From Streptomyces piniterrae (GTDB taxonomy: Bacteria > Actinomycetota > Actinomycetes > Streptomycetales > Streptomycetaceae), in NCBI RefSeq assembly GCF_005048155.1, contig NZ_SUMB01000009.1:329691-393690 (forward strand): a DNA stretch of 64,000 bases. Direction: 5' to 3'. The notes beneath the pieces were generated by a model that made no database searches, was not told the origin of the DNA, and worked only from the letters and a program-made list of their open reading frames with translations. The position numbers were made by a program, and so were the translations under genes. Position 1 is the stretch's first letter. Every line of letters starts with the position of its first letter. Positions 50,720 to 59,828 of the stretch are shown here, piece after piece.

Positions 50720-53284
50720 TCATGTGGTGGCCTGGGCCGGGAGGTCGGGCCTGACCGGTGGCCGGCCCGCGACGGCCCGCAGGGTGAGGACCATCGTCAT
50801 CCCGCCGCCGGGCGTGTCCTCGGCGGCAAGCGTGCCGCCCATCGCCTCCGCGAAGCCGCGGGCGACGGCGAGGCCGAGCCCCACACCGGCGCCGCGCGGG
50901 GCGTCACCGTAGCGCTGGAAGGGCTCGAAGATCCGGTTCTTGGCGCTGTCCGGCACGCCGGGGCCGCGGTCCACGATCCGCAGCTCCACCCGGTCGCCGA
51001 GCGCGCTGGCCGCGACCAGCACCGCCTCGCCGTCCGGGCTGTACTTCACGGCGTTCTCGACGAGATTGGCGACCGAACGTTCCAGCAGCCCCGGGTCGAC
51101 GGCGACGATCGGCAGTTCCTCGGGGATGTCGAGCGTGACGCTGCCCTCCGGTACGCCGCCGAGCGCCATCGGGACCACTTCGTCGAGGTCGATGTCGCGG
51201 ATCAGCGGGGTGACCGTGCCGGTCTGCAGCCGGGACATGTCCAGCAGATTGCCGACCAGGTGGTCCAGCCGGTCCGCGCCCGCCTCGATGCCGGCCAGCA
51301 GCTCCGCCTCGTCCTCCTGGGACCAGGCGACGTCGTCGGAGCGCAGGGAGGTGACGGACGCCTTGATGCTCGCGAGCGGGGTGCGCAGATCGTGGCTGAC
51401 CGCGGCCAGCAGAGCCGTTCTGATCCGGTTGCCCTCGGCCAGCTCCCGGGCCCGCTCCGCCTCGCCCACCAGCCGCTGCCGGTCCAGGACGACGGCGGCC
51501 TGGGCGGCGAACGCGGCCAGCACCCGGCGGTCCTCGGCGGGCAGCACCCGGCCGGTCAGGGCCAGCGCCATGTGGTCGCCGACCGGCATGTCGACATCCG
51601 CGTCCTCGGGGCGGAGCAGCGGCCTGCTGCCGTCGGTATCGCCGGCCCGGCCCGCGCAGGTCCACGGGTCGACGTCGCTGCCGCGCTCCAGCAGGGCGAC
51701 GGTGTCCATCGCGAAGGTCTCCCTGACCCGCTCCAGCAGGGCGTCCAGGGTCGTCTCGCCGCGCAGCACGCTGCCCGCCAGGAAGGAGAGGATCTCCGAC
51801 TCGGCGCGCAGCCTGGCGGCCTGATGGGTGCGCCGGGCGGCGAGATCCACCACGGAGGCCACGGACACCGCCACCGCGAAGAAGATCACGATGGCGACGA
51901 TGTTCTTGGGGTCGCTGACGGTGAGCGTATGAGTGGGTGGCGTGAAGTAGAAGTTCAGCAGCAGCGAACCGACGGCCGCGGAGGCCAGCGCCGGCAGCCG
52001 TCCGCCTAGCAGCGCCGCGACGACGGTCAGGAAGAGGAACAGCAGGACGTCGTTGGCCAGCCCGGGGCCGCTGCTGAGGCTGGTGAGCAGCAGCGTGAGC
52101 AGGACCGGCCCGACCACGCCGGTGAGCCAGCCGGCGATGTTCCGGGTCCTGCCCAGGCGCGCGCCCCGCGGTACCGGCAGTCCCCGGCCCTTGGCGACCT
52201 CGTCGTGGGTGACGATGTGCACGTCGAGGTCGGGCCCGGAGTCGCGGGCGACGGTGGCGCCCACGCCCGGCCCGAAGACGTACTGCCAGGCCTTGCGGCG
52301 GCTGGAGCCCAGCACGATCTGGGTGGCGTTCACCCCGCGCGCGAACTCCAGCAGTGCGCTCGGTATGTCATCGCCTATGACGTGGTGGAACGTGCCGCCC
52401 AGGTCTTCGACCAGCGTGCGCTGGACGGCGAGCTCCTTGGGCGAGGCGGAGGTCAGCCCGTCGCTGCGGGCTATGTAGACGGCGAGCACCTCGCTGCCCG
52501 AGCCCTTGGCGGCCATACGGGAGGCGCGGCGGATGAGGGTGCGTCCCTCGGGGCCGCCGGTGAGGCCGACGACGATGCGTTCACGGCCGGCCCAGATGGT
52601 CGAGACGCTGTGTTCGGTGCGGTACTGCTGGAGGTATTCGTCGACCCGGTCGGCGACCCACAGCAGCGCCAGCTCGCGCAGCGCGGTGAGGTTGCCGGGG
52701 CGGAAGTAGTTGGACAGCGCGGCGTCCACCCGGTCGGGCCGATAGATGTTGCCGTGTGCCATACGGCGACGGAGTGCCTGAGGCGACATGTCGACAAGCT
52801 CGATCTGGTCGGCGCGCCGGACGATTTCGTCCGGAACCGTCTCCCGCTGCCGGACCCCCGTTATCGACTCGACGACATCCCCGAGCGATTCGAGATGCTG
52901 GATGTTGACCGTCGAGATCACATCGATCCCGGCCTCCAGCAGCTCCTCGATGTCCTGCCAGCGCTTCTCGTTGCGCGAACCGGGGACGTTGGTGTGCGCC
53001 AGCTCGTCGACCAGCGCGACGGCCGGCTTGCGTTCCAGGGCCGCGTCCACGTCCATTTCGGTGAACACGGTGCCGCGGTGGTCCAGCTCCCGGCGCTGGA
53101 TCTGCTCCAGGCCGTGCAGCATGACCTCGGTGCGGGGCCTGCCGTGGTGCTCGACGAATGCCACGACGACGTCCGTGCCCCGCTCCAGCCGCCGGTGCGC
53201 CTCGGACAGCATGGAGTACGTCTTGCCGACGCCCGGTGCCGCGCCGAGATAGATGCGGAGTTTTCCACGATTTCCGCGTGCCAT
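50720..53284 (-). CDS. kdpD: Sensor histidine kinase KdpD
   Basis: An 854-residue membrane kinase. N-terminal KdpD domain with Walker A AAPGVGKTYSML (residues 14-25) and Walker B-like VALVDELAHTN; a Usp domain (ERIVVGLTGGPEGRTLIRRA); four TM segments (about residues 390-490, including FYFTPPTHTLTV); a GAF-like region; HisKA with phospho-acceptor His in AVSHDLRTPLASI; and an HATPase with NLVENAVKYSPDG and GVGLGLAVARG. Senses K+ limitation or osmotic signals and phosphorylates KdpE. It is separated from kdpFABC by a divergent acetyltransferase gene. Confidence 0.95.
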   Translation of the reverse strand: MARGNRGKLRIYLGAAPGVGKTYSMLSEAHRRLERGTDVVVAFVEHHGRPRTEVMLHGLEQIQRRELDHRGTVFTEMDVDAALERKPAVALVDELAHTNVPGSRNEKRWQDIEELLEAGIDVISTVNIQHLESLGDVVESITGVRQRETVPDEIVRRADQIELVDMSPQALRRRMAHGNIYRPDRVDAALSNYFRPGNLTALRELALLWVADRVDEYLQQYRTEHSVSTIWAGRERIVVGLTGGPEGRTLIRRASRMAAKGSGSEVLAVYIARSDGLTSASPKELAVQRTLVEDLGGTFHHVIGDDIPSALLEFARGVNATQIVLGSSRRKAWQYVFGPGVGATVARDSGPDLDVHIVTHDEVAKGRGLPVPRGARLGRTRNIAGWLTGVVGPVLLTLLLTSLSSGPGLANDVLLFLFLTVVAALLGGRLPALASAAVGSLLLNFYFTPPTHTLTVSDPKNIVAIVIFFAVAVSVASVVDLAARRTHQAARLRAESEILSFLAGSVLRGETTLDALLERVRETFAMDTVALLERGSDVDPWTCAGRAGDTDGSRPLLRPEDADVDMPVGDHMALALTGRVLPAEDRRVLAAFAAQAAVVLDRQRLVGEAERARELAEGNRIRTALLAAVSHDLRTPLASIKASVTSLRSDDVAWSQEDEAELLAGIEAGADRLDHLVGNLLDMSRLQTGTVTPLIRDIDLDEVVPMALGGVPEGSVTLDIPEELPIVAVDPGLLERSVANLVENAVKYSPDGEAVLVAASALGDRVELRIVDRGPGVPDSAKNRIFEPFQRYGDAPRGAGVGLGLAVARGFAEAMGGTLAAEDTPGGGMTMVLTLRAVAGRPPVRPDLPAQATT

Positions 53285-53450
53285 GGCCTCATTGTCTTAC
53301 GTGACAGCCGCCCCCACCGGGCTGGCCTGTTTCGACCCTACAGACCCCACAGGCGGACAAAAGGCCCAGGTAGCGGCTTGGCGCCGGGTCTTGACGCGAC
53401 TCTGATACGGGTCCGCTCCCCCGCCGCGAACCGACCGCGAGGATCCCCGT

Positions 53451-54008
53451 ATGACCGAAATGAACGGCGGGACGGACGTACACGTCACCGTCGCCCACAG
53501 CGCCGATCTGGACACCGCCACTCTGACCGCGGCCCGCGCGCTGCTGTACGACGTCTTCGACGACATGACCGAAGACGACTGGGAGCACGCGCTCGGCGGT
53601 ATGCACGCGCTGGTCCATGAGAACGGGCAGCTGATCGGGCACGCGTCCGTGGTGCAGCGGCGGCTGCTGCACGGCGGCCGGGCGCTGCGCTGCGGTTATG
53701 TGGAGGGCGTGGGAGTCCGCGCGGACCGGCGCGGCCGCGGTCATGGCGCGGCCCTGATGGACGCTCTGGAGCGGGTGGTGCGCGGCGGCTACGACCTGGG
53801 CGCGCTGGGCGCCTCCGACACGGCCGCGGCGTTCTACGCGGCGCGCGGCTGGCGGCTGTGGCGGGGCCGCGCCTGGGCGCTGACCCCGGCCGGCATCCGG
53901 CGCACCGAGGACGAGGACGGCTTCCTCTACGTCCTGCCGTCGGCCGCGGTCCCCCTCGATCTCGACGCGGACCTCACCTGCGACTGGCGCGACGGCGACG
54001 TCTGGTGA
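53451..54008 (+). CDS. GNAT acetyltransferase, AAC(2')-I-like
   Basis: A 185-residue GNAT. The acetyl-CoA pyrophosphate loop is VGVRADRRGRGHGAALM. Long stretches follow the mycobacterial AAC(2')-Ic pattern: DWEHALGGMHALV, VVQRRLLHGGRALRCGYVEG, LGALGASDTAAAFYAARGW and the C-terminal CDWRDGDVW. AAC(2') acetylates the 2'-amino of aminoglycosides such as gentamicin, or its normal cellular substrate. In producers and soil actinomycetes it is often chromosomal and intrinsic. It is placed between kdpD and kdpC on the opposite strand. Actual resistance would need testing. Confidence 0.83.
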   Translation: MTEMNGGTDVHVTVAHSADLDTATLTAARALLYDVFDDMTEDDWEHALGGMHALVHENGQLIGHASVVQRRLLHGGRALRCGYVEGVGVRADRRGRGHGAALMDALERVVRGGYDLGALGASDTAAAFYAARGWRLWRGRAWALTPAGIRRTEDEDGFLYVLPSAAVPLDLDADLTCDWRDGDVW

Positions 54009-54045
54009 CGGGGCGGCGGGTCCGCCGGGGTGTGCACGCGAAGAC

Positions 54046-54083
54046 GGGCGGCCCCCGGGGAACGTTCTCCCCGGGGGCCGCCC
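54046..54083. terminator. Bidirectional terminator hairpin
   Basis: GGGCGGCCCCCGGGG (54046-54060) pairs perfectly with CCCCGGGGGCCGCCC (54069-54083) around an 8-nt loop, between the convergent acetyltransferase and kdpC genes. Confidence 0.92.
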
Positions 54084-54096
54084 GCTGCGCGGCGGG

Positions 54097-54777
54097 TCAG
54101 CCCCCGCCGTGCCGCTGCGCCAGATCCTTGAGCGCGATGTTCAGCTCCAGGACGTTCACCCGCGGTTCGCCCATGAAGCCCAGGACGCGGCCGTCGGTGT
54201 GCTCCTTCACCAGGGCCGCCACCTTCGTCGCGTCGAGGTGGTTCTCCTTGGCGACGCGGGCGGCCTGCAGCTCCGCGTACTCCGGGGAGATGTGCGGGTC
54301 GAGGCCGGAGCCGGACGAGGTCACGGCGTCCGCCGGGACCTTCGACTCCGGGACGCCGTACGTCTCGGCGACCCACTTCCTGCGCTCGTGCACCGCGTCG
54401 ACCAGGTCGGTGTTGCTCGCGCCCAGGTTGGAGGCTCCCGAGACCTGGAGGTCGTAGCGGGTGTTGACGCCGTTGTCCTTGTTGCTGCCCAGGCCGGCCG
54501 ACGGGCGCGACTGGAAGTACCGCAGGTCCGGGATCGGATCGCCCTTCTTGTCCGTGCCCTTGTCGTAGCGCTGGCCGATCAGCGACGAGCCGACCACCTT
54601 GCCGTCGGAGCTCACCTCGGACCCGTTGGCCTTGGCGGGGAAGGCGGCCTGCGCCACTCCGGTGACCACCAGGGGGTAGATCACCCCGCAGACCACGGTC
54701 AGGACGAGCAGGGCGCGCAGCCCCGCCGCCAGCAACCGGGCGCTGTTGCGTACGGAGTTGTTCACGGTCTTCACCAT
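54097..54777 (-). CDS. kdpC: Potassium-transporting ATPase subunit KdpC
   Basis: A 226-residue protein with one N-terminal TM (ALLVLTVVCGVIYPLVVTGV) and an extracytoplasmic-type domain with YFQSRPSA, SGASNLGASN, DAVTSSGSGLDPHISPEYA and the C-terminal VNVLELNIAL, all KdpC hallmarks. Stabilises the KdpFABC complex and helps K+ binding. Its start is 9 bp after the kdpB stop. Confidence 0.95.
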   Translation of the reverse strand: MVKTVNNSVRNSARLLAAGLRALLVLTVVCGVIYPLVVTGVAQAAFPAKANGSEVSSDGKVVGSSLIGQRYDKGTDKKGDPIPDLRYFQSRPSAGLGSNKDNGVNTRYDLQVSGASNLGASNTDLVDAVHERRKWVAETYGVPESKVPADAVTSSGSGLDPHISPEYAELQAARVAKENHLDATKVAALVKEHTDGRVLGFMGEPRVNVLELNIALKDLAQRHGGG

Positions 54778-54786
54778 GTCTCTAAA

Positions 54787-56949
54787 TCAATGCAGCCCGG
54801 GGATGAGGGAGATGAGCAGGTCGATGAGTTTGATGCCGATGAACGGGGCGATCAGGCCGCCGAGTCCGTAGACGGCCAGGTTCCGCCGCAGCATCTTGTC
54901 GGCGCTCACCGGCCGGTACTGCACGCCCTTCAGGGCCAGCGGCACCAGCGCGATGATGATCAGCGCGTTGAAGATGATCGCGGACAGGATCGCGGAGTTG
55001 GGGCTGGACAGCCGCATGATGTTGAGGGTGTCCAGGCCCGGGTAGGCCACCGCGAACATCGCCGGGATGATCGCGAAGTACTTGGCGACGTCGTTGGCGA
55101 TCGAGAAGGTGGTCAGCGCACCCCGGGTGATCAGCAGCTGCTTGCCGATCTCCACGATCTCGATGAGCTTGGTCGGGTTGGAGTCCAGGTCCACCATGTT
55201 CCCGGCCTCCTTGGCGGCCGAGGTACCGGTGTTCATGGCCACGCCCACGTCCGCCTGGGCCAGCGCGGGCGCGTCGTTGGTGCCGTCGCCGGTCATCGCG
55301 ACCAGCTTGCCGCCGGCCTGCTCCCGCTTGATGAGCGCCATCTTGTCCTCGGGTGTGGCCTCCGCGAGGAAGTCGTCCACGCCCGCCTCGTCGGCGATGG
55401 CCTTGGCCGTCAGCGGGTTGTCACCCGTGATCATGACGGTCTTGATGCCCATCTTCCGCAGTTCGACGAACCGTTCGCGCATGCCCTCCTTGACGACGTC
55501 CTTGAGGTGGATGACACCCAGGACGCGCGGACCGCGCTCGTCCTCCAGGGCGACCAGCAGCGGGGTGCCGCCGGCCTGCGAGATCGCGTCGGTGAGCTGC
55601 TGGGCGTCCTCGGCGACCTCGCCGCCGCGCTCCTCGACCCAGGCGATGACCGAACCGGTCGCGCCCTTGCGCACCTTGCGGTGGGCACCGTCGTCGGTGA
55701 CGTCCACTCCCGACATCCGGGTCTGGGCGGTGAACGGCACCCACTCGGCGTCCACCAGCTCGCCCTGGTGACGCTCGCGCAGCCCGTACTTCTCCTTGGC
55801 GAGCACGACGATGGAGCGGCCCTCGGGCGTCTCGTCGGCCAGCGAGGACAGCTGAGCCGCGTCGGCGACCTCGGCCTCGGTGGTGCCGCGTACCGGCACG
55901 AACTCGGCGGCCTGGCGGTTGCCGAGGGTGATGGTGCCGGTCTTGTCGAGCAGCAATGTCGATACATCGCCTGCGGCTTCGACGGCCCGCCCGGACATCG
56001 CCAGCACATTGCGCTGCACGAGCCGGTCCATGCCGGCGATGCCGATGGCCGACAGCAGGGCGCCGATCGTCGTCGGGATCAGACAGACCAGCAGCGCGAG
56101 CAGCACGATCATGGGCTGCTCGGCCCCCGCGTAGACCGCGAACGGCTGCAGGGTGACGACCGCGAGCAGGAAGACGACGGTGAGGGACGCGAGAAGGATG
56201 TTCAGCGCGATCTCGTTGGGCGTCTTCTGGCGGGCGGCGCCCTCCACCAGGTTGATCATGCGGTCGATGAAGGTCTCGCCCGGCTTCGTCGTGATCTTGA
56301 TGACGATGCGGTCGGACAGCACCTTCGTACCGCCGGTGACGGCGGAACGGTCGCCACCCGACTCCCGGATCACCGGCGCCGACTCACCCGTGATTGCCGA
56401 TTCATCGACAGAGGCGACACCTTCGACGACATCGCCGTCACCGGGGATGATGTCGCCGGCCTCGCACACGACCAGGTCGCCGATGCGCAGCTCGGTACCG
56501 GGGACCTGCTCCTCGGTCTTGCCGTCCTCGGACAGCCGGCGCGCGACCGTGTCCGTCTTGGCCTTGCGCAGGGTGTCGGCCTGCGCCTTGCCGCGGCCCT
56601 CGGCGACCGCCTCCGCGAGGTTGGCGAAGATGACGGTCAGCCAGAGCCAGGCGGCGATCGCCCAGCCGAACCAGTCCGTCGGGGACTTGACGGCGAAGAT
56701 CGTGGTCAGCACCGAGCCGACCTCGACCACGAACATCACCGGGGATTTGGCCATCACCCGGGGGTCGAGCTTGCGTATCGCGTCCGGGAAGGACTTGACC
56801 AGCTGCTTGGGATCGAAGAGACCGCCGCCCACCCGGCCGTCACCGGCCTGGTGCCCGCTGGGGACGTCCTGGTGCGGAGCACGGGTCGGAGTAGCGGTCG
56901 AGCTGGAGGCCATGGAGCCCGGCTCCTCTGGTTTCACGGGGGCGGTCAT
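54787..56949 (-). CDS. kdpB: Potassium-transporting P-type ATPase subunit KdpB
   Basis: A 720-residue P-type ATPase. Phosphorylation motif DKTGTITLG (Asp near residue 335), TGES actuator motif (ITGESAPVIRES), MTGDGTNDAPALAQADVGVAM hinge region, and TM segments including CLIPTTIGALLSAIG. The N-terminus is extended by about 40 residues (Ser/Thr/His-rich) relative to E. coli. The ATG at 56949 overlaps the kdpA stop (ATGA); the longer upstream frame is ignored. Confidence 0.95.
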   Translation of the reverse strand: MTAPVKPEEPGSMASSSTATPTRAPHQDVPSGHQAGDGRVGGGLFDPKQLVKSFPDAIRKLDPRVMAKSPVMFVVEVGSVLTTIFAVKSPTDWFGWAIAAWLWLTVIFANLAEAVAEGRGKAQADTLRKAKTDTVARRLSEDGKTEEQVPGTELRIGDLVVCEAGDIIPGDGDVVEGVASVDESAITGESAPVIRESGGDRSAVTGGTKVLSDRIVIKITTKPGETFIDRMINLVEGAARQKTPNEIALNILLASLTVVFLLAVVTLQPFAVYAGAEQPMIVLLALLVCLIPTTIGALLSAIGIAGMDRLVQRNVLAMSGRAVEAAGDVSTLLLDKTGTITLGNRQAAEFVPVRGTTEAEVADAAQLSSLADETPEGRSIVVLAKEKYGLRERHQGELVDAEWVPFTAQTRMSGVDVTDDGAHRKVRKGATGSVIAWVEERGGEVAEDAQQLTDAISQAGGTPLLVALEDERGPRVLGVIHLKDVVKEGMRERFVELRKMGIKTVMITGDNPLTAKAIADEAGVDDFLAEATPEDKMALIKREQAGGKLVAMTGDGTNDAPALAQADVGVAMNTGTSAAKEAGNMVDLDSNPTKLIEIVEIGKQLLITRGALTTFSIANDVAKYFAIIPAMFAVAYPGLDTLNIMRLSSPNSAILSAIIFNALIIIALVPLALKGVQYRPVSADKMLRRNLAVYGLGGLIAPFIGIKLIDLLISLIPGLH

Positions 56950-58646
56950 GACAGGCCCTCCGCCAGCGGCCCGAGGGCCAGCGCCGGGAAGTAGGTCAGA
57001 CCGGTGATGATCAGGATCGTGCCGACGAGCAGCCCGGCGAAGAGCGGCTTCTCGGTACGCAGGGTGCCCGCGGTCTCCGGGACCGGTTTCTGCTCGGCCA
57101 GCGAACCGGCCAGCGCGAGCACGAACACCATCGGCAGGAAGCGGCCGAGCAGGATGCACAGACCGATCGTGGTGTTGTACCAGGGAGTGTTGGCGTTGAG
57201 TCCGGCGAACGCGGAACCGTTGTTGTTGGCGCCGGAGGTGAAGGCGTACAGCACCTCGGAGAAGCCGTGCGAACCCGCGCCCAGCGCCTTGGTGTTGAGC
57301 ATGGAACCCAGGGCGTCCGGCATCACCATCGAGGCGGCGGAGAAGCCGAGCACCAGCGTCGGGGTGATGAGGATGTAGCACGCGGCGAGCTTGATCTCGC
57401 GGGTGCCGATCTTCTTGCCCAGGTACTCGGGCGTACGGCCGACCATCAGGCCGGCGATGAACACCGCGATGATCGCCATCACGAGCATGCCGTACAGGCC
57501 GGATCCGACGCCGCCCGGTGCGATCTCACCCAGCATCATGCCCAGCAGCTGGATCCCGCCGCCGAAGGCCGTGAAGGACGAGTGGAACGAGTCCACCGCG
57601 CCCGTCGAGGTGAGGGTGGTGGCGACGGAGAAGATCGCGGACGAGCCGACTCCGAAGCGGGTCTCCTTGCCCTCCATCGCCGCGCCGGCCGCCTGGAGCG
57701 CCGGGCCGCCGTGGGCGAACTCGGTCCACATCATCAGCAGCGTGAAGCCGAGCCAGATGACGCCCATCGTGGCCAGGATCGCGTAGCCCTGCTTCACATT
57801 CCCGACGATCTTGCCGAAGGTGCGGGTCAGCGAGAACGGGATCACCAGGATCAGGAAGATCTCGAAGAGGTTGGTGAAGGCGTCGGGGTTCTCGAAGGGG
57901 TGGGCCGAGTTGGCGTTGGCGATGCCGCCGCCGTTGGTGCCGAGCTCCTTGATGACCTCCTGCGAGGCGTACGCGCCACCGCCGGTCTGCTGCGTACCGC
58001 CCATGAACTGACCGACCTCGTGGATGCCGGAGAAGTTCTGGATCGCGCCGCAGGCGACCAGGACGAGGGCACCGAGGACGGAAATCGGGATGAGCACCCG
58101 CACGGTGCCGCGCACCAGGTCCGCCCAGAAGTTGCCGAGGTCTCCGGTGTGCCCGCCGGCCTGCCGGCTATGGACACTGCGGGCGAAGCCCCGTACGAGC
58201 GCGATGGCGACGGCCATGCCGGTGGCGGCGGAGACGAAGTTCTGCACCGCGAGGCCGGCGGTCTGCACGACGTGGCCCATGGCCTGTTCGCCGCTGTAGG
58301 ACTGCCAGTTGGTGTTGCCGACGAACGACGCCGCGGTGTTGAACGCCTGGTCCGGGCTGATCGACGCGAAGCCGAAGGACAGCGGCAGGCCGCCCTGGAC
58401 GCGCTGCAGCAGGTACAGGAAGAGGACGCCCGCGACGGAGAACGCGAGGACGCTGCGCAGATAGGCGGGCCACCGCATCTGGGCGTCCGCATTGGCGCCG
58501 ATGCAGCGGTAGACGACCTTCTCGACACGGAGGTGCTTCGGGGAGCTGTAGACGGCGGCCATGTAGTCGCCGAGGGGACGGTACGCCAGGGCAAGCGCGG
58601 CGATCAGCGCTGTCAGCTGGAGCACGCCCGCGAGAACGGGGCTCAT
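56946..58646 (-). CDS. kdpA: Potassium-transporting ATPase K+-binding subunit KdpA
   Basis: A 566-residue protein with about ten TM segments and selectivity-filter-type loops: NTNWQSYSGE, LGTNGGGIANANSAHPFENP, FSVATTLTSTGAVDSFHSS and GANNNGSAFAG. Forms the high-affinity K+ channel-like part of Kdp. Starts 7 bp after the kdpF stop. Confidence 0.96.
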   Translation of the reverse strand: MSPVLAGVLQLTALIAALALAYRPLGDYMAAVYSSPKHLRVEKVVYRCIGANADAQMRWPAYLRSVLAFSVAGVLFLYLLQRVQGGLPLSFGFASISPDQAFNTAASFVGNTNWQSYSGEQAMGHVVQTAGLAVQNFVSAATGMAVAIALVRGFARSVHSRQAGGHTGDLGNFWADLVRGTVRVLIPISVLGALVLVACGAIQNFSGIHEVGQFMGGTQQTGGGAYASQEVIKELGTNGGGIANANSAHPFENPDAFTNLFEIFLILVIPFSLTRTFGKIVGNVKQGYAILATMGVIWLGFTLLMMWTEFAHGGPALQAAGAAMEGKETRFGVGSSAIFSVATTLTSTGAVDSFHSSFTAFGGGIQLLGMMLGEIAPGGVGSGLYGMLVMAIIAVFIAGLMVGRTPEYLGKKIGTREIKLAACYILITPTLVLGFSAASMVMPDALGSMLNTKALGAGSHGFSEVLYAFTSGANNNGSAFAGLNANTPWYNTTIGLCILLGRFLPMVFVLALAGSLAEQKPVPETAGTLRTEKPLFAGLLVGTILIITGLTYFPALALGPLAEGLS

Positions 58647-58653
58647 ACGGCTC

Positions 58654-58743
58654 TCAGAACCTCTCCGGGAAGACGAGGGCGAGGACCAGGTAGCCGAGCA
58701 GACCGATGGCCACGATGAGGCCGACGATGTTTTCCACGGTCAC
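58654..58743 (-). CDS. kdpF: K+-transporting ATPase small subunit KdpF
   Basis: A 29-residue single-TM peptide: MTVENIVGLIVAIGLLGYLV, then LALVFPERF. The L-x-Y-L-x-x-A-L-x-x-P-E-x-F ending is the KdpF signature. GTG start overlapping the stop of the 27-residue ORF before it (GTGA), with AAGGGGGTG upstream inside that ORF. Too short for normal gene callers. Confidence 0.92.
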   Translation of the reverse strand: MTVENIVGLIVAIGLLGYLVLALVFPERF

Positions 58744-58823
58744 AGCTTCGTCACCCCCTTGGCGACGAGAGCCACCAACGCGAAGACCGCGATCGTGACG
58801 ACGACGAAGGCCACGTCGGCCAT
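58740..58823 (-). CDS. 27-residue membrane peptide preceding KdpF
   Basis: ATG start with AGGAG seven bases upstream. The sequence opens MADVAFVVVTIAVFALVALV and ends with the basic AKGVTKL, i.e. one TM helix and a positively charged cytosolic end. Its stop overlaps the kdpF start (GTGA), so KdpF translation is probably coupled to it. It is the first cistron of the kdp operon. Similar short ORFs occur before kdpF in other Streptomyces from memory; function unknown, perhaps a second accessory subunit. Confidence 0.8.
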   Translation of the reverse strand: MADVAFVVVTIAVFALVALVAKGVTKL

Positions 58824-58969
58824 CGTGTGCTCCTAGGTGATGGGGAGGATGGGACCCCTAGAGCAAACCGTCCCTCCGACCGGTTACGGAGGCCGTTGAC
58901 GCCTCCCTTACGGCCATTAGCGCTTCGTTGACGGAACCCATACGGCTCGGGCTCTGACCTGCGCAAACG
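58824..58969 (-). promoter_or_regulatory. kdp operon upstream region
   Basis: Contains the inverted repeat GGAGGC-N7-GCCTCC at 58888-58906, a candidate KdpE or other operator about 65 bp before the first cistron. A second GTTGACGG-type half occurs at 58928. No promoter hexamers were convincing. Operator assignment is inference. Confidence 0.35.
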
Positions 58970-58970
58970 C

Positions 58971-59008
58971 CGGAGGGCCGGACCCCTCAAGGGGAGTCCG
59001 GCCCTCCG
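58971..59008. terminator. Terminator hairpin downstream of the DUF3710 operon
   Basis: CGGAGGGCCGGAC (58971-58983) pairs with GTCCGGCCCTCCG (58996-59008); CCCCT/GGGG adds inner pairing. It lies 60 bp after the minus-strand DUF3710 stop and insulates the kdp promoter region. Confidence 0.9.
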
Positions 59009-59068
59009 TGACCCTCGTTATCGAGCCGCCGCCCGGCGCGTTTCCCGCCGCCGGGCCCGCGGCATGTG

Positions 59069-59827
59069 TCAGCGGATCTCGGTGATCTCCGGCCCGCGCT
59101 CCAGGCGCTCCACGCCACCGCCGAAGCGGGACCCCTCGGCCGGCTCCTGCTGCACGCCGTCCGGCACCATCTGGGCGTCGTCCGGCAGCTTCAGGACGAT
59201 CGGGTCGCGCGGCGCCATCGGGGCGTCACCGCGGATGATGACGGTGTCCCGGAAGATGTGCTCCAGCACCCCGGCGGCCTGCGGCTGCACCGCACCCTGA
59301 CCGGAGATCACACCGCGCAGGAACCAGCGCGGGCCGTCGATACCGACGAACCGCACGACCTGCACGCCGTTCGTCCCGTCCGGCAGCTGTACCGGTACCT
59401 GGGCGCGCAGCTCCCAGCCCAACGGGCCCTCGACCTCGTCGATGACGCCGCCCTGCTGGGTGATGCCGGAGGCGATCTCCTCGCGGACCTCGCCCCAGAT
59501 CCCCTCGTTACGGGGGGCCGCGAAGGCCTGCAGCTGCACGGCACTGTCCTGCAGCACCACGGTCGCGGCGACGATCGCGTCACCGGCGACCTCCACCCGC
59601 AGCTCCATGCCCTCGACACCGGGCACGAACAGACCGCCCAGGTCCACCCGGCCCTCGCCCGGCTCCTTGACCTCCGACGCGTCCCAGGGACCGTCGGGCC
59701 GCGGCGCCGGCGGGAGGATGACCCGCTCGCCGGGCTCGGCACTCTCGTCCGAAGTCGCGTCCTCGGCGAGCTCCGTCACCTCTGCCGACTCTTCAGGAGC
59801 CTCGTTCTTCTTGCGACGTCCGAACAC
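59069..59827 (-). CDS. DUF3710 protein
   Basis: A 252-residue soluble protein. Basic start FGRRKKNEAPE, an acidic linker, then the conserved core VDLGGLFVPGVEGMELRVEV, QLQAFAAPRNEGIWGEVREE and DGPRWFLRGVISGQGA. An actinobacterial family of unknown function, almost always next to dut as here (1 bp after the dut stop). GTG at 59827 with AAGGA upstream. Confidence 0.88.
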   Translation of the reverse strand: MFGRRKKNEAPEESAEVTELAEDATSDESAEPGERVILPPAPRPDGPWDASEVKEPGEGRVDLGGLFVPGVEGMELRVEVAGDAIVAATVVLQDSAVQLQAFAAPRNEGIWGEVREEIASGITQQGGVIDEVEGPLGWELRAQVPVQLPDGTNGVQVVRFVGIDGPRWFLRGVISGQGAVQPQAAGVLEHIFRDTVIIRGDAPMAPRDPIVLKLPDDAQMVPDGVQQEPAEGSRFGGGVERLERGPEITEIR

Positions 59828-59828
59828 G

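Noticed and set aside
54787..57381. Extended kdpB frame running into kdpA
   Set aside because: Upstream part is a shadow of kdpA; ATGA overlap at 56946-56949 gives the correct start.
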